Assembly (NCBI RefSeq): GCF_947259025.1 | Contig: NZ_CAMYKO010000005.1 | Coordinates: 434,001 to 498,000, forward strand | DNA: 64,000 nt | Direction of reading: 5' to 3' | DNA from: an uncultured Methylophaga sp. | Lineage (GTDB): Bacteria; Pseudomonadota; Gammaproteobacteria; Nitrosococcales; Methylophagaceae | Notes under the pieces: model-generated | What the model saw: the letters and a program-made list of their open reading frames with translations, nothing else | What the model was told of the DNA's origin: nothing | The model's database searches: none | Shown: in pieces, positions 1 to 9,720 of the stretch | How the letters are laid out: each line of letters begins with the position of its first letter | Numbering within the stretch: the stretch's first letter is position 1 | Translations under genes and position numbers: made by a program

Positions 1-233
1 TAATGAAAATTCAGTTAAATCAGCTGCAGTCAGGCAGAACTTAAAGACAGCGCAACAGTCTCAGACCCGCAATGGCCGGATTTTGATATTGAAAATTGTA
101 CGAAATGGGCCCGCAGACCGCTTGCCTGAAACTACAGCCTTGTTGTCTTATTCTCTTAAATGAATATTGATAGCCACCTGGCTTTCCAGGTTGAAATGCA
201 GAGAAAATGAGCGGTTCCCGCAGGTTTAATCCT
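1..233. other. Non-coding or gene-flank stretch at window edge
   Basis: No convincing gene is visible. A 66-codon open frame on the minus strand overlaps the end of the MFS gene, but it has no recognisable domain, no membrane or signal segment and no clear ribosome site, so I treat it as chance. It may be the downstream flank of the MFS gene. I see no clear terminator hairpin with a T-run. Confidence 0.4.
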
Positions 234-1463
234 TTAAGCATTATGCAGAATCCTTTGTTTAATTAGTCGCTGATTGAGAAGCAGGGCCATGGCGGTCATC
301 AATGCTACCGTCATTGCCAGTACAAAAGCCTGTGTCTGGAACTCGGGCAGTAAAGTCAGTGATGAGGTCAGAAACTGGCCTGAGAAAATCGCCATGGTGT
401 AAAAAGACAGACAACGCCCCATGCTGGCCGGGTTTGAACGCTGTATGGTCATATGATTGAGCAGTGGGATGCTGAAACCAAACCCCATACCACTGAACAG
501 GGCAGCCGGAATCAGGCTGGTCAGCGCAGAAGACAGCAAAAACAGGGCATGCGCCAGAGCAAACAAGACAAAAGCGGTGGTCAGCGTTGGCAAAGGCCCC
601 AGCCTCTCCACAACTGCCGGCATCACATAGGCCGAGACCACAGCCATCATTGAGATAAAGGCCAGCAAATAGCCGATATCTGCTTCATCCATGCCCCGCT
701 GACCGAGTGTTATCGGCAGTAATACGATAAGGCTGAAAAAGACGCTCATTGCCAGTAAGGTGCTGGCATAGACGGCTTTGAGTGAGAAATATCGCTGATG
801 GCCTGTCAGGGCCGGCCCCGCCTCATCAGAGTCGGTTTCTGGCCGCGAGTTACGCTTTGGCACATAAAGGATAAACATCGCCAGAAAAAACCAGGCCAGC
901 AGGTAAATACTCAAAGGCAGGGCCCAGTTAATCGAAGCCAGCAAACCGCCCGCAAACAGGAACACAACACCGCCGAGCTCAATCGCCATGCCTTGTTTGG
1001 CGATCATCGCCAATCTTGCCTTACCCTGATACCACTGTGAAATCAGCAGCGTACATGAGGCCATCACCAGGGCTGTGATACCGCCCATCAGGAAGCGATC
1101 GGTATAGACAGCAAGTGGCTCAGTGAGTAGAACCAGCCCCATACCCAGCAGCCCGTATAAAAATAAACCAGATAATAAACAACGGTAGGCACCGGTCTGA
1201 TCAATGATGCGCCCGGCCACAGGCGCAAACACCATAGCACCCAATGCTGGCAGGGTGACCAGCCAGCCCGGATGCGCCGACACATTCAACGCTTCGGCAA
1301 TGGACAACACGCCCGGAGCCAGCACCGAGCCCACCATGATGGTCAGACTGGCAATGCAGAGCAGGGTGAACTGGCCTGCGTTTGATAATTGTTCGATGCT
1401 GCTTTTCATAAGCCTGTTAAAGATGGCCGGCAAGTCGGCCCTGTTAAATCCTCTGTGGTTCAA
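234..1463 (-). CDS. MFS transporter, 12-TM type
   Basis: An inner-membrane major facilitator superfamily protein of about 390-409 residues, the usual MFS length. About twelve hydrophobic segments are visible, with a hydrophilic central loop (around residues 200-225, rich in D/E/R) between two six-helix halves. The loop between TM2 and TM3 carries a G-R-I-I-D-Q-T-G-A-Y-R stretch that fits the MFS A-motif. The substrate cannot be read from sequence. The first 18 residues are hydrophilic and a start at Met19 (position 1409) is equally likely. It is divergent from the LysR regulator at 1589 with a 125-bp shared control region, the classical arrangement for a regulator and the exporter or importer it controls; that regulatory link is inference. 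Confidence 0.8.
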   Translation of the reverse strand: MNHRGFNRADLPAIFNRLMKSSIEQLSNAGQFTLLCIASLTIMVGSVLAPGVLSIAEALNVSAHPGWLVTLPALGAMVFAPVAGRIIDQTGAYRCLLSGLFLYGLLGMGLVLLTEPLAVYTDRFLMGGITALVMASCTLLISQWYQGKARLAMIAKQGMAIELGGVVFLFAGGLLASINWALPLSIYLLAWFFLAMFILYVPKRNSRPETDSDEAGPALTGHQRYFSLKAVYASTLLAMSVFFSLIVLLPITLGQRGMDEADIGYLLAFISMMAVVSAYVMPAVVERLGPLPTLTTAFVLFALAHALFLLSSALTSLIPAALFSGMGFGFSIPLLNHMTIQRSNPASMGRCLSFYTMAIFSGQFLTSSLTLLPEFQTQAFVLAMTVALMTAMALLLNQRLIKQRILHNA

Positions 1464-1529
1464 TCAACGGCGGCAGACAAGCTTGTTAATGCGCCAACTG
1501 GTGAAACAGGCTAACGACTATTAATCTAT

Positions 1530-1575
1530 AATAGAAATGTTATTTTTCTATTAAATCTATACATATTCTGTATAG
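1530..1575. promoter_or_regulatory. Two dyads in the MFS/LysR divergent control region
   Basis: Two inverted repeats lie just upstream of the LysR start. AATAGAAA (1530-1537) pairs with TTTCTATT (1545-1552). CTATACATATTCTGTATAG (1557-1575) is a partial dyad with CTATAC/GTATAG arms. LysR proteins bind interrupted dyads in the promoter shared with their target, so these are good operator candidates. The second dyad also sits where it would autoregulate the LysR gene. Confidence 0.5.
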
Positions 1576-1588
1576 AAAGAAGGCAAGC

Positions 1589-2500
1589 ATGGATATTAAA
1601 ACGCTCAGAAGCTTTATCAGCGTGGCCGAAAACAAGAGTTTTTCAGCCGCCGCCAAGCAACTTCACACCGTTCAGCCCGCTATCAGTCGGCATATTGCCC
1701 AGTTGGAAGAAGCACTGGGGGTCTCACTATTTAATCGGAACTCCCGCGAGGTCGCGATCACCTCGGCCGGCAAACAGTTGCTCAGCGACGGTCAGTTGAT
1801 TTTGACGCAGATAGACACCGCCAAAACCAATGCACAACGGGCGGAGAAGGGCGAAATCGGCACGCTGAAAGTCGCGCATATGCCCTCAGCCTGCCTGCCG
1901 TTTATGGCCGGACTGGTAAATCAATACATCAACCGCTATCCGGCGGTGCATGTGAATCTCTATGAAATGACCGTCACCCAGCAGTTGGAAGCCTTCAAAA
2001 ATGACCGCATCGACATTGGTTTCTCGCGACCAATGCCAGCCTCTATCCAGGAAGATTTCATCAGTCATGATATCTACAACGACAGACTGGTTGTGGTGGT
2101 CAACGAACAGCATCCACTCGCTGACAGAGACGCTGTGGCTCTATCTGAACTGCAGCAGGAGGACTTTATTATTTTCAATCGTGAAGAAGCGGTAGGCCTG
2201 TTTGATGACACGCTTGGCCTGTGTAACGATGCCGGTTTTTCACCCAATATTATCAGTCAGCCCCGGCATATGCAGACTTTGCTGACAGAAGTTGCCTCGG
2301 GACTGGGCATCGGTATTGGGCCTTACTGTATCCGAAAACAGCATTCGGCGGGTTGTCATTTTCTGACCATTAAGCAGGTCGATAAAATTATTCCGCTACA
2401 ACTCCATTTCAAGCGTCAGAGTCATGATGCGACGGTCAGGCCTTTTGTTGATATTGCCCTGGCCAGCCGCCCCGAAATCGAGGCAAGCATGGCAATCTAA
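1589..2500 (+). CDS. LysR-family transcriptional regulator
   Basis: A DNA-binding regulator of 303 residues, the typical LysR length. The N-terminal winged HTH (about residues 1-60) has the family pattern, including S-F-S-A-A-A-K-Q-L and Q-P-A-I-S-R-H-I-A-Q-L-E. The rest is a periplasmic-binding-fold effector domain starting near G-T-L-K-V-A (about residue 90). The start is supported by an AAGAAGG ribosome site. It is divergent from the MFS gene and probably controls it. The effector is unknown. The fold resembles the CatM/BenM branch, but I cannot assign it. Confidence 0.88.
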   Translation: MDIKTLRSFISVAENKSFSAAAKQLHTVQPAISRHIAQLEEALGVSLFNRNSREVAITSAGKQLLSDGQLILTQIDTAKTNAQRAEKGEIGTLKVAHMPSACLPFMAGLVNQYINRYPAVHVNLYEMTVTQQLEAFKNDRIDIGFSRPMPASIQEDFISHDIYNDRLVVVVNEQHPLADRDAVALSELQQEDFIIFNREEAVGLFDDTLGLCNDAGFSPNIISQPRHMQTLLTEVASGLGIGIGPYCIRKQHSAGCHFLTIKQVDKIIPLQLHFKRQSHDATVRPFVDIALASRPEIEASMAI

Positions 2501-2566
2501 CGAGCAGCCGGGTGTTCAGCACGTGCCAAAATAAAAGTCTAATAGCTTGAACACACAGTCCGCTTC

Positions 2567-5500
2567 TCATTCTTTCGCACTGCGCCGATGTGCCAGCAGA
2601 TAAATCGCCGGCAATACCACCAGGGTGAGCAAAGTCGATGAAATAATGCCGCCCACGACAACCGTCGCCAGGGGCCTTTGAACTTCAGCACCGGTACCGG
2701 TATTTAATGCCATAGGTAGAAAACCGAGACTGGCCACCAGTGCTGTCATCAGTACCGGCCGCAGGCGCTGCATAGCACCGCTACTGACCGCAATCAGCAG
2801 GGTTTCTCCTTTCTCTCTGAGTTGGCGGATAAACGACAGCATAACGATGCCGTTGAGCACGGCGATACCCGACAGGGCAATAAAACCAACGGCAGCGGAT
2901 ATCGACAGCGGCATGTCCCGCAGAGTCAGCGATAAAATACCGCCGGTCAGTGCCAGTGGAATACCGGTGAAGATCAGCAGGGCGTCCTTGAAGGAGCCGA
3001 AAGCACTGATCAACAGACCGAGAATCAATAAAAGCGTGACCGGCACCACGATGGACAAGCGTTTTGTTGCCGACTGCAACTGTTCAAAGGTGCCGCCATA
3101 ATCAACCCAGTAACCGGCCGGCATGTTCAGCTGCTGATTAATCGCAGTCTGAACATCACTGATAAATGAAGCCAGATCACGTTCCACCACATTGGCGGAC
3201 ACCAGCACATGACGTTTGCCGTTTTCACGGTTGATCTGGTTGGGGCCGACAAACTTCTCGATATGCGCGATTTCACCCAGCGGTACATAGGATAAGTCCG
3301 GTTCATCGCTATTGGGCAGGGCTACCGGCAGTTTGGACAGATAATCGATATTCTGCCTTAAATCATCTGCAAGCCTGACCACCAGTTTGAAGCGTTTATC
3401 GCCCTCATAAATCAGACCCACATCACGCCCACCAATGGCCGTTTGCACGGTCTGCTGCATATCACTGATGCTGAGGCCGAGCAGGGCCAGATGATCGCGA
3501 TCAGGTTCGACAGACAGCATGGGTAAACCGGTAATAGGCTCCATGCGGACATCGGCCGCGCCTTCCACAGTATTAATGACATTGATGGCTGACTCGCCAA
3601 TCTGACTGAGTTGTTCCAGGCCATCGCCGTAGATTCTGACAGCAACATCGGCCCTGACCCCGGCAATCAGTTCGTTAAAACGCATTTCTATTGGCTGGGT
3701 GAACTCGTATTTATTACCGGGCACCACTTCCACGGCCTGACGCAGCTCATCAAGAAAATCAGCCTTGGTTTGAGTCGGGTCCGGCCACTCGCCACGCGGT
3801 TTGATAATAATGTAGGTATCGGCCACATTGGGCGGCATCGGGTCGGTGGCAATATCCGGGGTGCCAATCTTGGAAAACACCCGTTCCACCTGACCAAACT
3901 CTCGGATCACGCTTTCCAGCTGATTTTGCATGGCCACCGACTGTTCCAGCCCGGTGCCGCTGATCCGCAGCGCATGCATGGCGATATCGCCTTCATCCAG
4001 TTTGGGCAGAAACTCGGCGCCCATGCGTGTGCTGAGACTCGCAGTCCATACCACAAAGACCAAAGCTGCAATTGTGACAATTGACGGTGCCCGCATGGCC
4101 ATGCCCAGAAAGGGTCGGTAAACAAAGCGGGCAGCACGCATCAGGATGTTCTCTTTGTGACGAACTTTACCCCGAACGAATATCGCCACAGCCGCCGGCA
4201 CAAAGGTGACAGCAAAGATCAGCGCACCAGTCAGGGCAGCCATAACAGTAAATGCCATCGGTTCGAACATTTTGGCTTCAACACCGCCCAATGCAAACAA
4301 GGGCAGATAGACCAGCATAATGATCAAGACGCCGAACACGGCCGGGTTGAATACTTCCCGGGTGCTCTCACCGACTTCCTTCAGTCGCTCGGGCAAAGTC
4401 AGTAAGCGGCCTTTTTGTTCCTGGGCCAGGCCCAGCCGCCGCAGGGCATTTTCCACCACGATAACGCCGCCATCGACAATCAGACCGAAGTCAATTGCGC
4501 CCAAGCTCATCAGGTTGCCTGAGACCCGGTTAGTGACCATGCCAGTGACGGCAAACAGCATACTCAGGGGTATGATTAAGGCCGTGATAAATGCCGCACG
4601 GAAATTCCCCAGCAAGGCAAACAGCACCACAATGACCAGCAGGGCACCCTCAAACAGGTTTTTCTGCACTGTGGCAATAGTCTCATCGACCAGGGTGGTG
4701 CGGTTATAGACCGCTTCAGCTTTCACGCCTTCGGGCAGGCTTCTGTTCACCGCTTCCAGCTTTTCGGACACTGCCCTGGCGACTATGCGGCTGTTTTCGC
4801 CAATCAGCATAAAGGCGGTGCCCAACACGGTCTCCTTGCCGTTCTGGGTGGCGGCGCCGGTGCGAAGCTGCTTGCCCAGAAATACGGTTGCCACATCACC
4901 GACGGTGACCGGCATATCATCCCGCTTGGCAATGACTACCTTGCGGATATCATCAAGCGTCTTCAGCTGGCCCGGTGAGCGCACCAGCCATTGCTCACCA
5001 TAACGCTCGATATAACCGGCCCCGGTATTCTGATTGTTCTCCATCAGTGCCTTGGACACATCAGCCAGGGTCAGTTTGTAAGCCAATAGTTTGGCTGGAT
5101 CAGGCGCAACCTGGTATTCACGCTCATAACCACCGACGCTGTTGATTTCAGTAATGCCGGGCACAGTGACCAGTTGCGGCCGGATAATCCAGTCCTGGAT
5201 CGTCCTCAGATCCTCGGCTGTATAGGGCTGACCATCCTCATTCAGGGCGTCGTCTTCCGCCGTAATGGCATAGGTGAAAATTTCACCCAGACCACTGGCG
5301 ACCGGTCCCAGCTGTGGTTCGGCGCCCTGAGGCAGTTCACCACGAATCGACTGCAGCCGTTCACTGATTTGCTGACGGCCCAGGTAAATATCGGTGTCTT
5401 CCTCGAACACCACCGTGACCTGTGACAGGCCATAGCGGGACAGCGAGCGGGTATATTCCAGCGCTGGCAAACCGGCCATCGCATTTTCCACCAGGTAGGT

Positions 5501-5695
5501 GACACGCTGCTCGGCTTCCAGCGGTGAATAGCCCGGCACTTCGGTGTTGATTTGCACCTGTTTATTGGTGATATCGGGCACCGCATCAATGGGCAGTTGA
5601 TAGGTGTTATAAACGCCCAGCCCGGCGATTAACAAGGTCAGCACCAGCACCAGCCAGCGCTGATTGATCGCAAAACGAATAATTGAATCAATCAT
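2567..5695 (-). CDS. CzcA/CusA-type heavy-metal RND efflux pump
   Basis: The inner-membrane proton-driven pump of a tripartite heavy-metal efflux system, 1042 residues (family usually 1020-1070). It starts M-I-D-S-I-I-R-F-A-I-N-Q-R-W, typical of the HME-RND family. The TM4 signature D-F-G-L-I-V-D-G-G-V-I-V-V-E-N lies at about 402-416, with D402, D408 and E415 as the proton-relay acids known in CzcA-like pumps. Two large periplasmic loops separate two six-helix halves. Downstream (minus strand) of the CzcB-like and CzcC-like genes, in the order C-B-A with 3-9 bp gaps. The metal (Co/Zn/Cd versus Cu/Ag) cannot be settled from sequence; the CzcI-like neighbour favours Co/Zn/Cd. Confidence 0.93.
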   Translation of the reverse strand: MIDSIIRFAINQRWLVLVLTLLIAGLGVYNTYQLPIDAVPDITNKQVQINTEVPGYSPLEAEQRVTYLVENAMAGLPALEYTRSLSRYGLSQVTVVFEEDTDIYLGRQQISERLQSIRGELPQGAEPQLGPVASGLGEIFTYAITAEDDALNEDGQPYTAEDLRTIQDWIIRPQLVTVPGITEINSVGGYEREYQVAPDPAKLLAYKLTLADVSKALMENNQNTGAGYIERYGEQWLVRSPGQLKTLDDIRKVVIAKRDDMPVTVGDVATVFLGKQLRTGAATQNGKETVLGTAFMLIGENSRIVARAVSEKLEAVNRSLPEGVKAEAVYNRTTLVDETIATVQKNLFEGALLVIVVLFALLGNFRAAFITALIIPLSMLFAVTGMVTNRVSGNLMSLGAIDFGLIVDGGVIVVENALRRLGLAQEQKGRLLTLPERLKEVGESTREVFNPAVFGVLIIMLVYLPLFALGGVEAKMFEPMAFTVMAALTGALIFAVTFVPAAVAIFVRGKVRHKENILMRAARFVYRPFLGMAMRAPSIVTIAALVFVVWTASLSTRMGAEFLPKLDEGDIAMHALRISGTGLEQSVAMQNQLESVIREFGQVERVFSKIGTPDIATDPMPPNVADTYIIIKPRGEWPDPTQTKADFLDELRQAVEVVPGNKYEFTQPIEMRFNELIAGVRADVAVRIYGDGLEQLSQIGESAINVINTVEGAADVRMEPITGLPMLSVEPDRDHLALLGLSISDMQQTVQTAIGGRDVGLIYEGDKRFKLVVRLADDLRQNIDYLSKLPVALPNSDEPDLSYVPLGEIAHIEKFVGPNQINRENGKRHVLVSANVVERDLASFISDVQTAINQQLNMPAGYWVDYGGTFEQLQSATKRLSIVVPVTLLLILGLLISAFGSFKDALLIFTGIPLALTGGILSLTLRDMPLSISAAVGFIALSGIAVLNGIVMLSFIRQLREKGETLLIAVSSGAMQRLRPVLMTALVASLGFLPMALNTGTGAEVQRPLATVVVGGIISSTLLTLVVLPAIYLLAHRRSAKE

Positions 5696-5704
5696 TGCAC
5701 GCTC

Positions 5705-6931
5705 CTAGTGACTGTGGCTGGCGCCATCTTTGAGCACTTCGGCCTTAAGCAGATAGCTGTTGCCGGTCACATACTCGGTACCGGCTTTGAGGCCGCCGGT
5801 GACTTCAACGTAGTCCTCATCCTGTCGCCCCAGTTGCACCATGCGCACTTCAAACACATTGCCAAAGCGGCCAAAAACCACCGGCATATCGCGGTAAGAC
5901 TGAATAGCCGACCGTTTCACGGCCAGTGGCACCTCGATTTTTTCCATCACCACGCTGGCAATCACGTGCATACCGGGCCGCCAGTTGCCAACAGGGTTTT
6001 CAAGCGTGGCCCTGGCACGGGCAATGTGGCCGCCTGTCATCTGTGGTGACAGGTAGTCCAGTTCGGTTTCCACCGTTTTATCGCCATGCAGATCACTGAC
6101 CAGCACTTTCATGCCTTTGGCTATCTGTTCGATATCCTGTGGAAACATCGACATCTCCACCCAGACGCTGGATAAATCGCTGATTTCCACCAGGGTGCCG
6201 ATACTGGTGTGATCGCCGCTTTTTACAGGACGTCGGGTGACTTCGCCGGCAGAGGGACTGGTCACGGCATAGGTCTGCAGTGTCTTTTCATTGAATACAG
6301 TCAGCAGGCGTTGACCCTTTTTGACTGTGTCACCGGTCTCGACATTGACTGACTTCACAATCCCGGGATAAGCGGCATGCACATGAAACACGCTGTCTTC
6401 GGCCTTGCTGATAATGCCGTAAACCGTATTGGTCATCATCAGAGTCCGGGGACCGGCGGTCTCTGTTTTCACTTCTGACACCTCGAGCATGCGTGGCGGG
6501 ATTTCGGCACGGCCTTCATAGCTCTCGAAGTGCCAGTGATAGCTCTCGTTCTGATACTGGGCCGTGACTTCAACGGCAAAGGAATGCGGCTCGACGATTT
6601 CGGTATCTCCCAGCAGATAGTCTGCCTCTGGCGTGAAATCGATCAGATCCTGCTGACCACCGGTGCGACTGAGGGTCACGGTCATGTTGATATCAGCGGG
6701 GGAGAGGGCAGTGCCATCCGGTGTAAACGGGTAGATCCGCATTTCCGGGGGAATGCCTGACTCAAAAATCGTGAGTTCAAGATTGAGCCCGTCGCTTTCC
6801 AGCAAACGGCCGCCATGCGGTCCTTTTGCGGCTTCTTCGTGACCATGGTCATCATTACCGTGGCCATGCCCACCGGCGGCAAACAGCGGCGCATGAAACA
6901 GCAGGGCGATGATTAAAAGATAAGATTTCAT
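5705..6931 (-). CDS. CzcB-like periplasmic adaptor (membrane fusion protein)
   Basis: A 408-residue RND adaptor that would bridge the CzcA-like pump and the CzcC-like outer-membrane channel. Signal peptide at residues 1-18 (M-K-S-Y-L-L-I-I-A-L-L-F-H-A-P-L-F-A). Next is a His-rich stretch (G-G-H-G-H-G-N-D-D-H-G-H-E-E, about residues 19-33) followed by K-G-P-H-G-G-R-L, the metal-binding N-terminal extension known in CzcB relatives. A barrel-sandwich lipoyl-like domain (G-I-V-K-S-V-N-V-E-T-G-D-T-V-K-K-G-Q) and a beta-barrel domain follow. It sits 9 bp from the pump gene and 3 bp from the channel gene, so the three are one transcript. Confidence 0.92.
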   Translation of the reverse strand: MKSYLLIIALLFHAPLFAAGGHGHGNDDHGHEEAAKGPHGGRLLESDGLNLELTIFESGIPPEMRIYPFTPDGTALSPADINMTVTLSRTGGQQDLIDFTPEADYLLGDTEIVEPHSFAVEVTAQYQNESYHWHFESYEGRAEIPPRMLEVSEVKTETAGPRTLMMTNTVYGIISKAEDSVFHVHAAYPGIVKSVNVETGDTVKKGQRLLTVFNEKTLQTYAVTSPSAGEVTRRPVKSGDHTSIGTLVEISDLSSVWVEMSMFPQDIEQIAKGMKVLVSDLHGDKTVETELDYLSPQMTGGHIARARATLENPVGNWRPGMHVIASVVMEKIEVPLAVKRSAIQSYRDMPVVFGRFGNVFEVRMVQLGRQDEDYVEVTGGLKAGTEYVTGNSYLLKAEVLKDGASHSH

Positions 6932-6934
6932 GGT

Positions 6935-8194
6935 TTATTCCTTATCAGCGGCGGCGGTAAGACTGGCACCGCTTAAGCGTTCTAATTCGAGAAACTGGAG
7001 ATGCACGGCGTGTTGCGCCTCGATCAGCTGGCGTTCAATGGTGAACAATTCCTGCTGGGCATCGACCCACTGCAAAACACCGTATTGCCCCAGTTGATAG
7101 CCACGTTTCACCTCGGCCAGCAATGAATCAGCAACGGGCCGCAAATCGACCTGCAGCCGCTTCAGTGAGTCGAGGTTGTTGAGCATGGCGGCGTGAATAC
7201 GGGATAAGGCGACTTCCAGTCGCGTGCGCAGAAGATCCTGGTTGGCCAGCTTCTCCTGGTATTGCGCCTGGGCACTGGCGATGTTGCCCTGGTTGCTGTC
7301 ATGCCACTGCAAAGGCATTGAGAAGCTGAACAGCAGGGCATTATCGTTATTGCCTTCCTGACGCCGGATACCGGCACCAACAGTGACATCGGCCCGGCCT
7401 TCAGCCTGGGCAAGTGCCAGTCTGGCCTCATTGACACGCACTTCAGCCTGCGCCAGCAGGTAATCAGGTGTCTTTTGCAGCGCAGCCTCCAGCTGTGTCA
7501 TGTCAGGCAGATCCGGTAACAGGCCTAACTCGCCCTTGACACCAGAGAATTCAGGCTCAGCCGCCCAGTGGGCTGCCAGCATTTTGAGTGACTGTGCGTG
7601 TTGGGCTATGAGTTCGGCCTGTCTGGATTCAGATTTGGCCAGCCGTAACTGCATGCGCATAACATCGGCCTGGCCCACCACACCGGCCCGGGCACGGCGC
7701 TGTATGACCGATACGGCGGCCTGTTCTGCCGCAATACGTTGTTGGTTCCAGTCAATCAGTTGCTGAAGCCGCAGGCTGTTGTAGTAATCACGGAGCATCG
7801 CAGCAATCACGTCGAGTCGCTTGACCTGATATTCATGCTCAATGGCAGCCGCCTGCCTGTCGACAACCTCAACGCGTCTTTCCGGCTTCTGACCCAGTTC
7901 GATCAACTGGCTCAGTGACAGCGAGATCTCAGTATTGCTCAGAAAACGGTTCTCACCGGTGCCTAGAACATTTTCAAGCTCGGCATTCAGCCTCGGATTT
8001 GGCTTCAGGCCGGCCTGCAGGGCCTGACCGTCGAGCGCACGGACGTGATAAGGGTAAAGCTGTAACTCAGGGCTGGCTTCCAGCGTCCTGCTGACCGCTG
8101 TGGACAGCGAGAGGGCAAAACACAGACCCGGCAAAGCAAGCAGCGTGATAGCTGCAAGCACACGCGTGGTGTGACTCAAAAATAATGATTTCAT
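6935..8194 (-). CDS. CzcC-like outer-membrane efflux channel (TolC family)
   Basis: A 419-residue OEP/TolC-family protein with a signal peptide (about residues 1-27) and long alpha-helical, heptad-like stretches in two repeated halves, as expected for the trans-periplasmic tunnel. The N-terminal T-A-V-S-R-T-L-E-A-S-P-E-L and the L-I-E-L-G-Q-K-P-E-R-R stretch are typical of the CzcC branch. First of the three efflux genes on the minus strand. It would carry metal ions across the outer membrane with the adjacent adaptor and pump. Confidence 0.88.
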   Translation of the reverse strand: MKSLFLSHTTRVLAAITLLALPGLCFALSLSTAVSRTLEASPELQLYPYHVRALDGQALQAGLKPNPRLNAELENVLGTGENRFLSNTEISLSLSQLIELGQKPERRVEVVDRQAAAIEHEYQVKRLDVIAAMLRDYYNSLRLQQLIDWNQQRIAAEQAAVSVIQRRARAGVVGQADVMRMQLRLAKSESRQAELIAQHAQSLKMLAAHWAAEPEFSGVKGELGLLPDLPDMTQLEAALQKTPDYLLAQAEVRVNEARLALAQAEGRADVTVGAGIRRQEGNNDNALLFSFSMPLQWHDSNQGNIASAQAQYQEKLANQDLLRTRLEVALSRIHAAMLNNLDSLKRLQVDLRPVADSLLAEVKRGYQLGQYGVLQWVDAQQELFTIERQLIEAQHAVHLQFLELERLSGASLTAAADKE

Positions 8195-8254
8195 GATCCA
8201 ATTCCATAACGGTTTCTGCGCACAGGGCGCATGAAAAGTTAACCAGGGAAAGGA

Positions 8255-8587
8255 TCAGGCGTTGGGTGGCGGAATAGGGGGTGTATAACTGCGGGAGATG
8301 ACTCTGGATGCAAAGTCGCTGTCTGCGATTCGACCAGAGCTGCTGAACATCATCAGGTTGTGCTCAACCAGATCAGCAGTCACATGCAGATTGAAGTGGT
8401 GTGCATGTTCGGCGCTGATATCGTGGTCATCGTGAGCGTTCGTGTTTGAATGTGGGTGCTCATGCGATGAGAGATCGAGGTGTGACTGTTCCAGCATGTG
8501 TTCATTCAGATGCAGAAAAGCCGCGGCAGTGGTCGAAAAGACCATGCAGAGGACGAGCAGCAAAGATGTCATAACCCGTGGCTTCAT
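8255..8587 (-). CDS. Small His-rich exported protein, CzcI-like
   Basis: A protein of about 110 residues from Met at 8587 (an in-frame start at 8644 is possible but adds 19 residues that do not look like a signal). A signal peptide is followed by a region very rich in His and Asp/Glu (H-E-H-P-H-S-N-T-N-A-H-D-D-H-D-I-S-A-E-H-A-H-H), then a short Pro-rich tail. CzcI-type proteins with this make-up precede czcCBA in known cobalt/zinc/cadmium resistance loci and affect metal sensing or buffering in the periplasm. It is 60 bp upstream of the efflux operon on the same strand. The function is inferred from composition and position. Confidence 0.7.
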   Translation of the reverse strand: MKPRVMTSLLLVLCMVFSTTAAAFLHLNEHMLEQSHLDLSSHEHPHSNTNAHDDHDISAEHAHHFNLHVTADLVEHNLMMFSSSGRIADSDFASRVISRSYTPPIPPPNA

Positions 8588-8696
8588 TGAAACGGCTCTG
8601 AATAAACTCTTTTTTATGGTATTGGCAGTATCAGCAGAAATCAAATTTCAGCTTTCGACTGGAAAGACGCGATTGCTTCGACGCTTTTCAGGGGCT

Positions 8697-9680
8697 TTAG
8701 TTCTTGATAGATACGACAATTCTGCCACGCACCCTTCCTGCCAGTAATGCCTCGGCTTTTTCTTTTACTTCCGCTAAGTAAATGGTCTGCGTTATCGATT
8801 CAAGTTTTGTCAGGTCCAGATCCTGTGACAGACGCTGCCAGGCTTCCAGCCGTGTGGCCTTGGGACACATCACACTATCAATACCGGCAAGCGTCACACC
8901 ACGCAGGATAAAAGGTGCCACAGTCGCAGGTAAATCCATACCACCAGCCAGTCCGCAGGCAGTCACGACGCCACCGTATTGTGTTGTGGCACAGGCATTG
9001 GCTAACACCTGTGAGCCAACGACATCGACCACACCTGCCCAACGCGCTTTATCCAGCGGTTTGCCTGCTTCAGTCATCTGTTCTCTGGGCATGATCTCAG
9101 TAGCACCCAGTGATTTCAGGTAATCAGCCTCATGGGCCCTGCCAGAGAGGGCAACAACCTGGTAACCCAGCTTGGCGAGCACCGCAATGGCCACGCTACC
9201 AACACCTCCAGCCGCCCCCGTGACCAGGATCTCGCCTTTATCTGGCGTGACACCCAGTTGCTCCAGTTTCATCACACACAGCATGGCTGTGTATCCGGCG
9301 GTACCGATGGCCATAGCTTGTTGCATATCAATACCGTCAGGAAGTGGCACCAGCCAGTCACCGCTGACCCGCGCTTTTTGTGCCAAACCGCCCCAGTGTT
9401 TTTCACCTATACCCCAGCCATTGAGAATGACTTGAGTTCCAACGGTCAGGTCATCACGTGAAGACTCGCGTACTGTGCCCACCAGATCAATGCCTGGCAC
9501 CATTGGAAATTGTCTGACCACCGGGCCTGACTGGGTGAGCGCCAGGGCGTCCTTGTAGTTGAGGGTTGAATAGGCCACATCGACCAGAACATCACCCTCA
9601 GGCAAGCTGTTTTCATCAATATCCACCAGGTCAGTGGTCACAGAATCAGTGGTTTTATCGATCAACCAGCCTTTAAACAT
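8697..9680 (-). CDS. Zinc-less MDR oxidoreductase, AcuI/YhdH family
   Basis: A 327-residue medium-chain dehydrogenase/reductase. The N-terminal catalytic part contains [10 protein letters not shown] and P-G-I-D-L-V-G-T-V. The Rossmann part has [12 protein letters not shown] at about 150-161 for NADPH. The YhdH/AcuI family reduces acryloyl-CoA to propionyl-CoA in the enzymes characterised so far. The length is normal. It stands alone between the metal operon and ribA. The exact substrate here is not certain. Confidence 0.85.
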   Translation of the reverse strand: MFKGWLIDKTTDSVTTDLVDIDENSLPEGDVLVDVAYSTLNYKDALALTQSGPVVRQFPMVPGIDLVGTVRESSRDDLTVGTQVILNGWGIGEKHWGGLAQKARVSGDWLVPLPDGIDMQQAMAIGTAGYTAMLCVMKLEQLGVTPDKGEILVTGAAGGVGSVAIAVLAKLGYQVVALSGRAHEADYLKSLGATEIMPREQMTEAGKPLDKARWAGVVDVVGSQVLANACATTQYGGVVTACGLAGGMDLPATVAPFILRGVTLAGIDSVMCPKATRLEAWQRLSQDLDLTKLESITQTIYLAEVKEKAEALLAGRVRGRIVVSIKN

Positions 9681-9720
9681 AGGGGCTCCTTAACTGAGGA
9701 AATGAGGGGTGAGATAGTAA

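Noticed and set aside
41..241. 66-codon frame on the minus strand at the window start
   Set aside because: No domain, no ribosome site, overlaps the end of the MFS gene; length expected by chance.
3611..4084. 157-codon plus-strand frame inside the czcA-like gene
   Set aside because: Antisense shadow of a long conserved pump gene.
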